The notes under the pieces were generated by a model, which saw only the letters and a program-made list of their open reading frames with translations, was not told the origin of the DNA and did no database searches. A program made the position numbers and the translations under genes. From Burkholderiales bacterium (GTDB taxonomy: Bacteria; Pseudomonadota; Gammaproteobacteria; Burkholderiales; Burkholderiaceae_D): DNA of 41,868 nucleotides. Positions within the stretch are counted from its first letter, which is position 1. Each line of letters starts with the position of its first letter. The stretch covers positions 1 through 41,868 of the forward strand of contig CANGAW010000021.1 in NCBI GenBank assembly GCA_947451925.1. The letters run 5' to 3'. Shown here one piece after another: positions 19,309-27,768 of this stretch.

Positions 19309-20601
19309 ATGAGTCAGATAGAAATCAAGGTTCCCGATATTGGTGACTTCAAAGAAGTTGAAGTCATCGAATTACTGGTCAAGCCCGGCGACACCGTCAA
19401 AGCCGAGCAATCGCTGATCACGGTCGAATCCGACAAGGCCAGTATGGAAATCCCCAGCAGTCATGCTGGTGTAGTCAAAGAACTGAAAATTAAAATTGGC
19501 GATAAGGTGGCTGAAGGATCGCTGATTCTGATTCTGGAAGCAGCGGAAGGTGCCGTTGCCGTTGCTGCACCGGCTGCTACCGCGCCTGCATTGTCCCCGG
19601 CACCGGCACCAGCGCCGTCTGCGCCTGCGGCCGCTGCACCAGCACCAGCGCCCGTTGCCCCTGCGGCTGTCAGCAACAATGGCCAGAAAGCGCATGCGTC
19701 GCCTTCGATTCGCAAGTTTGCCCGCGAACTCGGCGTTGATCTGACTCAAGTCAATGGCAGCGGTCCCAAAGGCCGGGTCCTGACCGAAGACGTGCAAGCT
19801 TATGTAAAAGGCGTCATCAGTAACGGTGGCGCGTCAGCGCCGAAGTCAGGTGGCGGCGCCGGTTTGTCCCTGCTGCCATGGCCTTCGCTGGATTTTTCAA
19901 AATTTGGCGCGACCGAATTGCAGCCACTGTCGCGCATCAAGAAAATCAGCGGCCCCAACCTGCACCGCAACTGGGTGACGATGCCGCATGTGACCCAGTT
20001 CGATGAAGCCGATATCACCGACCTCGAAGATTTCCGCAAGAGCGCCAATGATGCGCTGGCCAAGTCCGGTGTCAAGCTGACCATGCTGGCCTTCGTCATC
20101 AAAGCCAGTGTCTCAGCCCTGAAGAAATTCCCGGCCTTTAATGCCTCACTTGACGCTACCGGTGAAAACCTGATTCTGAAGCAGTACTACAACATCGGCT
20201 TTGCTGCCGACACGCCAAATGGTCTGGTCGTGCCGGTGGTGAAAAACGCCGACCAAAAAGGTATTGCCGAGATCGCCCGTGAAATGGGCGAGCTGTCTGC
20301 ACAAGCCCGTGACGGCAAACTCAAACCGGCCGACATGCAGGGTGCGAGCTTCACCATTTCGTCGCTGGGTGGCATTGGCGGCACGGCCTTCACACCGATC
20401 ATCAACGCGCCTGAAGTCGCTATCCTTGGCCTGTCCAAATCGGCGATTAAGCCGGTGTGGGATGGCAAACAATTCCTGCCACGCCTGATGATGCCTTTGT
20501 CCCTGTCCTATGACCACAGAGTGATAGACGGTGCAATGGGTGCGCGCTTTAGTGTGTACCTGGGCGAAGTATTGGCCGACATGCGCAAGACCTTGCTCTA
20601 A
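19309..20601 (+). CDS. aceF: Pyruvate dehydrogenase E2 (dihydrolipoamide acetyltransferase)
   Basis: 430 residues. One N-terminal lipoyl domain (1-78) with the modified lysine in ESDKASMEI, a long Ala-Pro linker (about 82-122), a peripheral-subunit-binding domain (ASPSIRKFARELGVDL, then GSGPKGRVLTEDV), and the acetyltransferase core ending in YDHRVIDGAMGARF with the catalytic His and Asp. Other bacterial E2s carry one to three lipoyl domains. Here there is one, and a second lipoyl domain sits on LpdA. The 67-bp gap after aceE contains a 7-bp hairpin (GCTTTCC 19268-19274, GGAAAGC 19288-19294). The ribosome site GGAG is 8 bp before the ATG. Confidence 0.97.
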   Translation: MSQIEIKVPDIGDFKEVEVIELLVKPGDTVKAEQSLITVESDKASMEIPSSHAGVVKELKIKIGDKVAEGSLILILEAAEGAVAVAAPAATAPALSPAPAPAPSAPAAAAPAPAPVAPAAVSNNGQKAHASPSIRKFARELGVDLTQVNGSGPKGRVLTEDVQAYVKGVISNGGASAPKSGGGAGLSLLPWPSLDFSKFGATELQPLSRIKKISGPNLHRNWVTMPHVTQFDEADITDLEDFRKSANDALAKSGVKLTMLAFVIKASVSALKKFPAFNASLDATGENLILKQYYNIGFAADTPNGLVVPVVKNADQKGIAEIAREMGELSAQARDGKLKPADMQGASFTISSLGGIGGTAFTPIINAPEVAILGLSKSAIKPVWDGKQFLPRLMMPLSLSYDHRVIDGAMGARFSVYLGEVLADMRKTLL

Positions 20602-20606
20602 TCGAC

Positions 20607-21173
20607 ATGACCACCTGCGTCGTCGTCAGAAAAAACAATGTCATCGCAATGGCGGCTGATTCGCTGGTCACCTTTGGTGACACGCGACTGTCGCAGGCCT
20701 ATGAAGCCAACGACAAGATCGTGCAAGTGGGCGACTCGTATATTTCGCTGGCAGGCACCACCGCGCATTTTCCGGTGATGAAAAAGCTCCTCACCGACAT
20801 GGGTGAGGAATGCAAGCTCAGCTCGCGTGAAGAAGTGTTCGAGACCTTCACGCGGGTGCATCAGATTTTGAAAGAAAAGTATTTTCTCAACACCAAAGAA
20901 GAAGAGGACGATCCTTATGAGTCCTCGCAAATCACGACGCTGATTGCCAATCCGCACGGCATCTTCGGCGTCTATTCCTATCGCGAAGTATTCAGTTTCG
21001 ACCGTTTCTGGGCCATAGGCAGCGGTAAAACCTTTGCGCTGGGTGCGATGTATGCAGCCTATGACAAGCTCGACTCGGCGCATGCGATTGCCGAGCTGGG
21101 TGTACAAGCCGGGGCCGAGTTCGATAAAAGTTCGTCCTTGCCCTGCAAAATTATTAGTTTTCCGATGAAATAA
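20607..21173 (+). CDS. Proteasome/HslV-like Ntn hydrolase (BPH-like), inside the PDH operon
   Basis: 188 residues. After Met removal the chain begins TTCVVVRKNNVIAMAADS: Thr1, and Asp17 in the same place as in HslV (TT...D17). K36 in EANDKIVQ stands for the catalytic Lys33 of HslV, with a 3-residue insertion. LAGTTAHFPVMKKLL then matches the HslV strand-helix region. This fits the betaproteobacterial proteasome homologue (BPH), a self-compartmentalising peptidase related to HslV. An acidic insertion, NTKEEEDDPYESSQ (residues about 95-108), is conspicuous; BPH is known for an elongated pore loop and an acidic cavity. It starts 5 bp after the aceF stop and ends 18 bp before lpdA. No AAA+ unfoldase is in the window. 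Such proteins are easily misannotated as transporters. Confidence 0.85.
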   Translation: MTTCVVVRKNNVIAMAADSLVTFGDTRLSQAYEANDKIVQVGDSYISLAGTTAHFPVMKKLLTDMGEECKLSSREEVFETFTRVHQILKEKYFLNTKEEEDDPYESSQITTLIANPHGIFGVYSYREVFSFDRFWAIGSGKTFALGAMYAAYDKLDSAHAIAELGVQAGAEFDKSSSLPCKIISFPMK

Positions 21174-21191
21174 GAAGACGGAGCACACATC

Positions 21192-22943
21192 ATGAGTCTG
21201 GTAGAAATCAAGGTCCCCGATATTGGCGACTTCAAGGAAGTGGAAGTGATCGAGTTGCTGGTCAAGCCGGGCGACACCGTCAAGCTCGATCAGTCATTGA
21301 TTACCGTTGAGTCCGACAAGGCCAGCATGGAAATTCCCTGCAATCAGGCCGGCGTAGTCAAAGAACTCAAGGTCAAGATCGGCGACAAGGTGGCCGAAGG
21401 CTCACTGCTGCTGCTACTCGAAACAGGCGCTGCCGCCGCACCCGCGCCCCAAGCACCAGCTGCTACCACTGCAGCTGCGCCCGCTGTTGCCCCTGTTGTT
21501 GCACCCGTCGCTGCCAGCTTCGCCGGCAAGGCCGACATCGAATGCGACACCCTGGTCTTGGGTGCCGGCCCCGGTGGTTATACCGCTGCATTCCGCGCGG
21601 CCGACCTCGGTCAGAAGGTCGTGCTGGTTGAACGCTTTGCTTCACTTGGCGGCGTTTGCTTAAACGTGGGCTGCATCCCTTCCAAAGCTCTGCTGCATGC
21701 GGCCAAGGTGATTACCGAAGCCGAAGAAATGTCCCACTTCGGCGTCAAAATGTCGGCTCCTGAAATCGAGCTTGATGCGCTGCGCGGCTGGAAAGACGGC
21801 GTGATCAAAAAACTGACCGGTGGCTTGTCAGGCCTGGCCAAGGCACGCAAGGTACAAGTGGTGCAAGGCAAGGCGGCGTTTTCTTCACCAAACACACTGA
21901 CCGTTGACACCCCTGAAGGCAGTAAAGTGATTGCCTTTCGCCATGCGGTCATTGCGGCCGGCTCGTCGGTGGTGAAAATCCCCGGCTTTCCGTATGACGA
22001 TCCACGCCTGATTGACTCCACCGGCGCGCTGGAATTGCGTCAGATCCCCAAGCGCATGCTGGTCATTGGCGGCGGCATCATCGGGCTGGAAATGGCGTGC
22101 GTGTATGACGCGCTGGGCAGCAAAGTCACGGTGGTTGAATTCGCCGATGGTTTGATTCCTGCTGCCGACCGCGACATCGTCAAGCCTTTGCAAAAACGGA
22201 TTGAAAAACGCTACGAAGCGATTTACCTGAAAACCAAGGTCACCAAACTCGAAGCCCGCGCCGACGGTTTGCTGGCCAGTTTCGAAGGCGCTGCTGCGCC
22301 GGCTGAGCCGCAGTTGTATGACATGGTGTTGATGGCAGTAGGTCGTCGTCCAAACGGCCGCGAGATCGGCGCCGACAAAGCCGGCGTGGTGGTTAACGAA
22401 CGCGGTTTCGTTCCGGTTGACCGTCAGCAGCGCACCAACGTGCCGCACATCTTTGCTATTGGCGACATCTGTGGCGACCCTATGCTGGCGCACAAAGCGA
22501 CCAACGAAGCCAAGGTGGCCGCCGAAGTCATTGCCGGTCACAAGGTGGAGTTTGACGCGATGACGATCCCGTCGGTTGCCTATACCGATCCGGAAATTGC
22601 CTGGATGGGCGTAACCGAAACCGAAGCCAAAGCCAAAGGCATCCCGTATGAAAAAGCCAGTTTCCCGTGGGCGGCTTCCGGCCGCGCTCTGGCCATGGGC
22701 CGCGACGACGGCATTACCAAACTGCTGTGGGACCCGCAAACCAAACGCATCATAGGTGCAGGTATCGTGGGGGTAAATGCCGGTGAATTGCTGGCGGAGA
22801 CTGTGCTGGCGATGGAGATGGGGGCCGATCTGGAAGATCTGGCCTTAACCGTGCACGCGCATCCAACCTTGTCCGAGACGCCGATGTTCGCAGCCGAGAT
22901 GGGCCTGGGTAGTATTACGGATTTGTATTTGCCGAAAAAATAA
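21192..22943 (+). CDS. lpdA: Dihydrolipoamide dehydrogenase (E3) with N-terminal lipoyl domain
   Basis: 583 residues, about 110 longer than plain E3. Residues 1-77 are a lipoyl domain (ESDKASMEI lysine motif) nearly identical to that of AceF, followed by an Ala-Pro linker to about residue 112. The flavoprotein then follows: [20 protein letters not shown], the redox disulfide [17 protein letters not shown], the NAD motif [28 protein letters not shown], and the C-terminal His-Glu pair in [10 protein letters not shown]. It reoxidises dihydrolipoamide using NAD+. E3 proteins with their own lipoyl domain are known in betaproteobacteria and Neisseria. GGAG lies 8 bp before the ATG, and the operon ends at the terminator 22975-23010. 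Confidence 0.97.
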   Translation: MSLVEIKVPDIGDFKEVEVIELLVKPGDTVKLDQSLITVESDKASMEIPCNQAGVVKELKVKIGDKVAEGSLLLLLETGAAAAPAPQAPAATTAAAPAVAPVVAPVAASFAGKADIECDTLVLGAGPGGYTAAFRAADLGQKVVLVERFASLGGVCLNVGCIPSKALLHAAKVITEAEEMSHFGVKMSAPEIELDALRGWKDGVIKKLTGGLSGLAKARKVQVVQGKAAFSSPNTLTVDTPEGSKVIAFRHAVIAAGSSVVKIPGFPYDDPRLIDSTGALELRQIPKRMLVIGGGIIGLEMACVYDALGSKVTVVEFADGLIPAADRDIVKPLQKRIEKRYEAIYLKTKVTKLEARADGLLASFEGAAAPAEPQLYDMVLMAVGRRPNGREIGADKAGVVVNERGFVPVDRQQRTNVPHIFAIGDICGDPMLAHKATNEAKVAAEVIAGHKVEFDAMTIPSVAYTDPEIAWMGVTETEAKAKGIPYEKASFPWAASGRALAMGRDDGITKLLWDPQTKRIIGAGIVGVNAGELLAETVLAMEMGADLEDLALTVHAHPTLSETPMFAAEMGLGSITDLYLPKK

Positions 22944-22967
22944 GCGCCTAGATTTCTAAGCGCCTAG
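22941..22967 (+). repeat. 11-bp direct repeat spanning the lpdA stop
   Basis: TAAGCGCCTAG occurs at 22941-22951 (its first three bases are the stop codon) and again at 22957-22967, 5 bp apart. This may be a small slippage duplication. Confidence 0.7.
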
Positions 22968-22974
22968 TTTGAGA

Positions 22975-23010
22975 AGCCGTCAGATTTAAAAAAATCTGAC
23001 GGCTTTTTTT
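22975..23010 (+). terminator. Intrinsic terminator of the PDH operon
   Basis: AGCCGTCAGATTT (22975-22987) pairs perfectly with AAATCTGACGGCT (22992-23004) and is followed by seven T. It overlaps the stop region of the convergent gene by 2 bp. Confidence 0.95.
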
Positions 23011-24361
23011 ATCTGACGTCGCCGAAAGTGTTTGGATCTTCCACAGGAATTGCATCGTTTAGTGATATTGATTGCTTCATCAACTCGCGGTACTGGTCGA
23101 TGATGGCGAGTTTATCCTCATCAGTAAGGGGTGATTCGCTAGTAGTTTCTCTGAGCTTTATTTGATTGTCGATGGCGAGTTTTGCCTGGTTTTTAAATGG
23201 CTCTGTCAGGCCTTCATATTTTTGTTGTGACTCAGGATCGGTTTTGTACGCTTCAAATTTAAGTGCTTCATTAGCATAGTGTGAAATCGCAGTGAGTTTT
23301 TCTCCCATAGTAGCTAGCTGTTCAAGAGCATAAATTTTGCCGTCGTTATTGAGTTTATCAAGAGCCGGACTCGACATATTTTTAGCCCATGTTTCAAATT
23401 TATTTTCGGGGATTCGACTTGAACTCTCAGGGTTTTCTTTCAACCAAGTTAGCAATTCTTTTTGATATGTTTGCATCGCTAATTTTTTGATCAAGTCATC
23501 TCTAAATTGTGCGATATCAGCAGCATATCCAGTTTGCTCTGACTTGGAACTTTGCCGCATGAGTTTTTGTTGAACGTTGACTGCGTCTATAACTTTTAGC
23601 GCAATTTTAAATTTAGCTTCTTGCGGTAAATTTTTAAAATTTGGATTATTAACGATGATCTTGTCGTTCATGATTTGAGCGGTAACAAGCGCGTTATGTG
23701 AACTGATATTTGTCTGTGACTTGATCCACGCTGCATCTTTTGCGATGTCCCGCATTTGAGTAAGCAATCCCGTACTTAGTTGAGGTTTCTGATCATCGGG
23801 AAGTGATTGGTGCAACATGTTGAAAAGTCGATTTTCTGTTTTGTTGGAAACAGCCCCATCGCTAAGGGTTTTTAAGTTACTGGTCGAAGATTTTAATAAT
23901 GTATTAATTTCCTTCTCTTGGCCTTTAACGTCTGAAAGAAAATTTTCTGCTGTTATATACGTATCAAGCGCCTTGGCAAATATTTTTTCGAATTCGTCTC
24001 TTTTTTCAATATTGTTTTTTAAAGCAAGCTCATTAACAAGATTCTTACTTGCGTTTTCCAGTCCGCCCTTGATTGCACATAACGGATCAGTGTCTTGATT
24101 CATAGGTAAATGAATATTCTTGAGTAATTCATTGTTTAATTTTTTTATTAAATGCGCCTTTGCTGCATGATGATTTGCTATTAGCTTTGCATTGCTAGTA
24201 AACAAGCTTTCAAAAAATCCCACCCGACGGACCTTATCCTTGCCCGCATCAAAAATCACAAAACCGCTGGGTTTGAAAACATTTTTCGATTTTTCAAATG
24301 CCTGAAATTTGCTCAGTCCCTGAAGGGCACTCTGGCTGTTAGCCATATTTACTTTTGACAT
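23009..24361 (-). CDS. AT-rich helical protein, candidate type III effector
   Basis: 450 residues, not recognised as a named family. It is clearly AT-richer than its neighbours, with Lys, Asn, Ser and Gln abundant. There is no signal peptide and no membrane segment. The first 25 residues are Ser/Gln/Lys-rich (MSKVNMANSQSALQGLSKFQ), as in secreted effectors. Residues about 32-78 hold VIFDAGKDKVRRVGFFESLF and then a helix ending HLIKKLNNELL; a similar DAG-KV-LIKK pattern is in the divergent 172-residue protein. The remainder is predicted helical. AGAGGAA lies about 5 bp before the ATG. A secretion chaperone gene elsewhere in the window supports, but does not prove, the effector guess. It may equally be a phage- or island-borne protein. 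Confidence 0.55.
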   Translation of the reverse strand: MSKVNMANSQSALQGLSKFQAFEKSKNVFKPSGFVIFDAGKDKVRRVGFFESLFTSNAKLIANHHAAKAHLIKKLNNELLKNIHLPMNQDTDPLCAIKGGLENASKNLVNELALKNNIEKRDEFEKIFAKALDTYITAENFLSDVKGQEKEINTLLKSSTSNLKTLSDGAVSNKTENRLFNMLHQSLPDDQKPQLSTGLLTQMRDIAKDAAWIKSQTNISSHNALVTAQIMNDKIIVNNPNFKNLPQEAKFKIALKVIDAVNVQQKLMRQSSKSEQTGYAADIAQFRDDLIKKLAMQTYQKELLTWLKENPESSSRIPENKFETWAKNMSSPALDKLNNDGKIYALEQLATMGEKLTAISHYANEALKFEAYKTDPESQQKYEGLTEPFKNQAKLAIDNQIKLRETTSESPLTDEDKLAIIDQYRELMKQSISLNDAIPVEDPNTFGDVR

Positions 24362-24723
24362 TGTTTTCCTCTTGGGGGTGTTGGTTCGCCGGCATTCAGT
24401 CGCTTGTGCTGCTTGCCTGATTGACTAAAGGCTCAGTGACATTGGTCTTTGAATTGTTCTGTGAACGAACTACAAGCGAGATTTTTGCGGTGCATGAACA
24501 TCCTCGCCCTGCAATGTGCAGTTTGCATCTGGCGCAACAAAACAGGGTGCATTAGGCATGCATCGCGGCAGGGGATCAGGCTGTATTGGCCGGAACCATT
24601 GCCAGACACGAATCCCTAAAAAGGGAGCAGGTCCAGAGTAGTTGGATTGAATCAGGCGAGTAACAACAATCTGATTGTGTTGGCAGCCGACTTGCGTGGC
24701 GTTGTCTATGAAGGGAAAGAAAA
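24362..24723. promoter_or_regulatory. 362-bp divergent intergenic region between effector-like ORFs
   Basis: It holds the control signals of both divergent genes. Visible items are: TGAACGAACTA at 24462-24472, also present upstream of the large ORF at 32141; a small hairpin TCCCT-AAAA-AGGGA near 24613-24626; and AATCAG/CTGATT inverted copies near 24648-24675. I see no clear -35/-10 pair, HrpL box or TTCG-N16-TTCG box, and no small gene. Confidence 0.4.
24462..24472 (-). promoter_or_regulatory. Shared 11-bp upstream motif, copy A
   Basis: On the minus strand TAGTTCGTTCA, about 100 bp before the start of the 450-residue ORF. The identical 11-mer is at 32199-32209, about 60 bp before the 853-residue ORF, in the same orientation relative to the gene. 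Confidence 0.35.
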
Positions 24724-25242
24724 ATGAACAAAGTCAGTAGTTATGCCCAGTCTGCGCTCAATACAAGTATGTCGGTTGAGGACCTTGCAACGGAGATCAG
24801 CAAAGTGAGCAGAAATAACGATCCCATGCATTCAAAGGTGGGAATCGATGCGGGTAATCGTGAAAAAGTGTATGTACGCAAGCAGACGAAACCAGAGCGG
24901 TTTTTGAATTTGATCATCACGCAAAAGCAGCGGATTAAGCAGCACGCCGATTTATTAACCTTGATTAAGAAGGTGCTGGATGCTTCGCTCAAACCAGAAC
25001 AAAGTGAGACTGTTCTGAAAAACATAAAATCAGCCATAGGCAGTGGAAATGTCCGAAGTATTCCGGATTTGCTGAGGCAAACTGATGCGAATGAAAACGC
25101 AGATCAAAATGCCCAAGATCAGTCAGCGGTGTCTGACAATAAAAACGTTTGGGAAGAAAGAAAAAACAGACTGACGCCTGCCTTTCTGAAGCCAAAACCA
25201 GAGCATAAGCCACTGGATGTGAGTGGAACGCTGGCTGAATGA
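24724..25242 (+). CDS. Hypothetical 172-residue protein, candidate secreted effector
   Basis: Not recognised. No signal peptide or membrane segment. The N-terminus is Ser/Thr/Asn-rich (MNKVSSYAQSALNTSMSVED). Residues about 39-50 read KVGIDAGNREKV, and LLTLIKKVLDASL follows near 78-90, resembling residues 32-78 of the divergent 450-residue protein. The C-terminal third is hydrophilic and disordered-looking (QTDANENADQNAQDQSA). AGGGAAAG precedes the ATG by about 5-12 bp. The divergent layout and shared N-terminal pattern suggest that both genes were acquired together. It could be an effector, or a regulator or chaperone-like partner of its neighbour. Confidence 0.55.
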   Translation: MNKVSSYAQSALNTSMSVEDLATEISKVSRNNDPMHSKVGIDAGNREKVYVRKQTKPERFLNLIITQKQRIKQHADLLTLIKKVLDASLKPEQSETVLKNIKSAIGSGNVRSIPDLLRQTDANENADQNAQDQSAVSDNKNVWEERKNRLTPAFLKPKPEHKPLDVSGTLAE

Positions 25243-25315
25243 GGTCGTATCGTTCAGGCTGCGTTTGTTTCGACGGCTTTGGTTCGCCAGCAAGATTTTT
25301 TTCGGGGTCACAACG

Positions 25316-25474
25316 AAAGACGCTGGGTCCCGATTTTCATAGCGACGACTGGTGTGGTTGAGACGCTACCAAAATTCCACCCGTCGTCACCTGCCTGTGA
25401 TGAAGCTGCGTGGGCGGACTGCATGCAGTCCGAATTCCCCACTTCGCTCCCGGCGCATGCCGTAACCCAGTGTC
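25316..25474. repeat. Pair of dispersed repeat copies in inverted orientation
   Basis: AAAGACGCTGGGTCCCG at 25316-25332 is the reverse complement of the repeat tail seen at 12497-12513 with one mismatch. The sequence at 25448-25474 is a forward copy of 12484-12510 with three mismatches. The two copies face each other across about 115 bp. No ORF or transposase lies between them. This fills most of the gap 25243-25489. Confidence 0.6.
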
Positions 25475-25489
25475 AACGATGTGTCTGGC

Positions 25490-26722
25490 TTAATCCGCCT
25501 GTCTGGCCAACTCGATCACTTGCGACAGCAGCGCCAGCATCTGATCAATCTCGGCGATCGACAAATTCAGTGCCGGCATAAAGCGCAGTAATTCAGGACG
25601 TGGTGCATTAAGCAGCAAACCCACAGGCTCCAGGTCGCGGGCAATTTCGACGATTTTCGGGCCTATCGGTGCGCCCAGTTTCAGCGCCCGCAACAGACCT
25701 TCGCCACGTTCGCCTTCCAGTCCGTGTCTGCTGCTCAACTGCTCGAGCCCGGCTTTCAGGTAGGCGCCCTTGTCCGCTACCGATTGCAGAAAACCCGGTG
25801 CCAGCAAACTATCCAGCACAGCGATGCCGACTGCGGTCATCAAAGGGTTGCCGTTGTAGGTGCCGCCCTGGTCGCCCGGCTCGAAGCAGGCGAATTCTTC
25901 CTTGCACAACAGTGCCGACAGCGGCACGCCGCCGCCGATACCTTTACCTAGCGTCATGATGTCAGGCTCGATATCGGAGAGCTGATATGCAAACAGCTTA
26001 CCGGTGCGGCCCATACCGGACTGGACTTCATCGACGATCAGCAGCAGGCCGTGTTTTTTGGTCAGTGCGCGCAGGCCCTGCATGAACTCACGCGAAGCGG
26101 GTATGACGCCGCCTTCGCCTTGCACGGGTTCCAGCATCACGGCAATGGTCTTGTCGGTGATCAGGGCTTCCACGCTGGCCAGATCATTGAGCTGCGCATG
26201 CGGAAAGCCGGGCACCTGCGGCGCAAACATGGTGCCCCAGCCGGCTTTGCCGGAGGCCGACATAGTGGCCAGAGTGCGGCCATGAAAACTGTGGTCCATC
26301 GTGATGATTTCATAACGGTGTTCACCGGCTGCGTTCGGATGCAGCTTGCCCCATTTTCGCGCCAGCTTGATCGCCCCTTCATTGGCTTCGGCGCCGCTGT
26401 TGGCGAAGAACACGCGATCGAAACAGGAATGTTTAACCAGCATCGAAGCCAGTTGCAAGGAAGGTTCGTTATAAAACGCTGGTGAAGGGTTGATCACCCT
26501 GGCCGCCTGCGCAACCAGCGCTTCGCTAATGCAGGCCGGTGAGTGGCCCAGACAATTAACCGCCCAGCCTTGCAGGTAGTCGAGATACTGTTTGCCGTTA
26601 TGGTCGGTCAGCCACATGCCATGTCCTTCGGTGAACACCAGCGGTGGCCGATTGGTAATGTGCAGCAGCGCGTTGGTATCGTATTGGGAGAAGGGCATGT
26701 TGGCGTGCTCGGGTTTGTTCAT
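25490..26722 (-). CDS. argD: Acetylornithine aminotransferase family protein
   Basis: 410 residues, class III PLP aminotransferase. Visible: the [16 protein letters not shown] phosphate-binding region (about 109-124), [15 protein letters not shown] (144-158), [16 protein letters not shown] with D231, and the PLP lysine K260 in [16 protein letters not shown]. This pattern is that of acetylornithine/succinylornithine transaminases, which act in arginine synthesis or breakdown. The gene follows the ferredoxin-reductase gene by 5 bp on the same strand, so they are co-transcribed. No other arg gene is close, and the substrate could differ from acetylornithine (other omega-amino donors). Confidence 0.82.
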   Translation of the reverse strand: MNKPEHANMPFSQYDTNALLHITNRPPLVFTEGHGMWLTDHNGKQYLDYLQGWAVNCLGHSPACISEALVAQAARVINPSPAFYNEPSLQLASMLVKHSCFDRVFFANSGAEANEGAIKLARKWGKLHPNAAGEHRYEIITMDHSFHGRTLATMSASGKAGWGTMFAPQVPGFPHAQLNDLASVEALITDKTIAVMLEPVQGEGGVIPASREFMQGLRALTKKHGLLLIVDEVQSGMGRTGKLFAYQLSDIEPDIMTLGKGIGGGVPLSALLCKEEFACFEPGDQGGTYNGNPLMTAVGIAVLDSLLAPGFLQSVADKGAYLKAGLEQLSSRHGLEGERGEGLLRALKLGAPIGPKIVEIARDLEPVGLLLNAPRPELLRFMPALNLSIAEIDQMLALLSQVIELARQAD

Positions 26723-26727
26723 AGTGT

Positions 26728-27756
26728 TTAGGCGGCGATCAGATCGGCTTCAGAGGTAAAGGAGTCGGCGAAAAATTCTTCTTTCGGCAGCATGCATTGC
26801 GCAACAAATTCGCGTTGTGCCGATTCAACCATGATCGGCGCACCGCAGGCATAGACCTGAAAGCCGGACAGGTCGGGCAAGTCTGCCATCACGGCGCGAT
26901 GCACGAAACCGGACCGGCCCTGCCAGCCGTCTTCAGGCAAGGCGTCGGACACCACCGGGGTATAGCGAAAGTTTGGCAGTGTGCGCGCCCATTCTTCACA
27001 CAGCTTGTGCAAATATAAATCTTGCGGCCTGCGGCCGCCCCAATACAAGTGCATGGGACGCGTGAGCTTCAAATGGACTGCATGTTCAATGATGGCCTTG
27101 ATCGGCGCAAAGCCAGTACCAGAGGCCAGCAAGACCATGGGCTTGTCGGAATCTTCGCGCAAAAAGAAGCTGCCCTGCGGCCCTTCAAAACGCAGGATGT
27201 CTCTTTCCTTCATCGTGCCAAATACATGGTCGGTAAACAAGCCGCCGGGCAGGTGCCGGATGTGCAGCGACATCAGTTCATTGGAGTGCGGTGCATTGGC
27301 CATGCTGTAGCTGCGGCGCTTGCCGTCTTTCAGCAAAAACTCGATGTACTGACCGGCTTTGTATTGCATGCGCTCGGTGGCGGGCATCTGCAGAGAAAGG
27401 ATGATCACATCATCGCTTACGCGTTCAAGGGTGCTGACGCGGGCCGGGACTTTCTTGATCGGGAATTCACCCATGCCCAGCACTTCGCGTGCTTCAATCG
27501 TGATGTCAGACTGTGGTTGCGCGCAGCAAAATAGCGCACTGCCTGCCGCTTCTTCAGCAGCTGACAGTGCACGTTCCTGATGCTTGCCATGTTCCACCGA
27601 GCCGGCCAGCAGCCGGCCTTTGCAACTGCCGCAGGCGCCGTTTTTGCAGCCATAGGGCAGGCCGACGCCGGCGCGGATGGCGGCGGTTAAAATGGATTCC
27701 CCTGCTTCGCAGGTAAACTGCCGGCCACTAGGCTGAACGCTAATCTGGAACGTCAT
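26728..27756 (-). CDS. Ferredoxin-type 2Fe-2S / FAD / NAD(P) reductase (CDP-6-deoxyglucoseen reductase-like)
   Basis: 342 residues in three parts. A plant-type ferredoxin domain (1-90) has cluster cysteines C37, C42 and C45 in [13 protein letters not shown] and a fourth in LFCCAQP. An FAD domain (about 100-200) has [10 protein letters not shown]. An NAD domain has [18 protein letters not shown] and ends with [13 protein letters not shown]. The layout is that of phenol/methane monooxygenase reductases and of AscD/RfbI (CDP-6-deoxy-delta-3,4-glucoseen reductase), the usual annotation of betaproteobacterial orthologues. No sugar-pathway or oxygenase genes are adjacent, so the electron acceptor is unknown. 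The start lies only 12 bp from the divergent start at 27769. Confidence 0.85.
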   Translation of the reverse strand: MTFQISVQPSGRQFTCEAGESILTAAIRAGVGLPYGCKNGACGSCKGRLLAGSVEHGKHQERALSAAEEAAGSALFCCAQPQSDITIEAREVLGMGEFPIKKVPARVSTLERVSDDVIILSLQMPATERMQYKAGQYIEFLLKDGKRRSYSMANAPHSNELMSLHIRHLPGGLFTDHVFGTMKERDILRFEGPQGSFFLREDSDKPMVLLASGTGFAPIKAIIEHAVHLKLTRPMHLYWGGRRPQDLYLHKLCEEWARTLPNFRYTPVVSDALPEDGWQGRSGFVHRAVMADLPDLSGFQVYACGAPIMVESAQREFVAQCMLPKEEFFADSFTSEADLIAA

Positions 27757-27768
27757 ACAATCTCGTCA

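Noticed and set aside
20607..21173. Membrane transporter for the gene between aceF and lpdA
   Set aside because: No transmembrane segments; the N-terminal Thr, Asp17 and Lys pattern and strand order fit an HslV-like Ntn hydrolase.
21885..22739. Open frame of 284 codons antisense to lpdA
   Set aside because: Same reason: fully covered by a clear flavoprotein coding sequence.
24580..24640. GGAACC near 24593 as part of an HrpL (hrp) box before the 172-residue gene
   Set aside because: The second half-site CCAC is missing at the right distance; CCCTAA is found instead.
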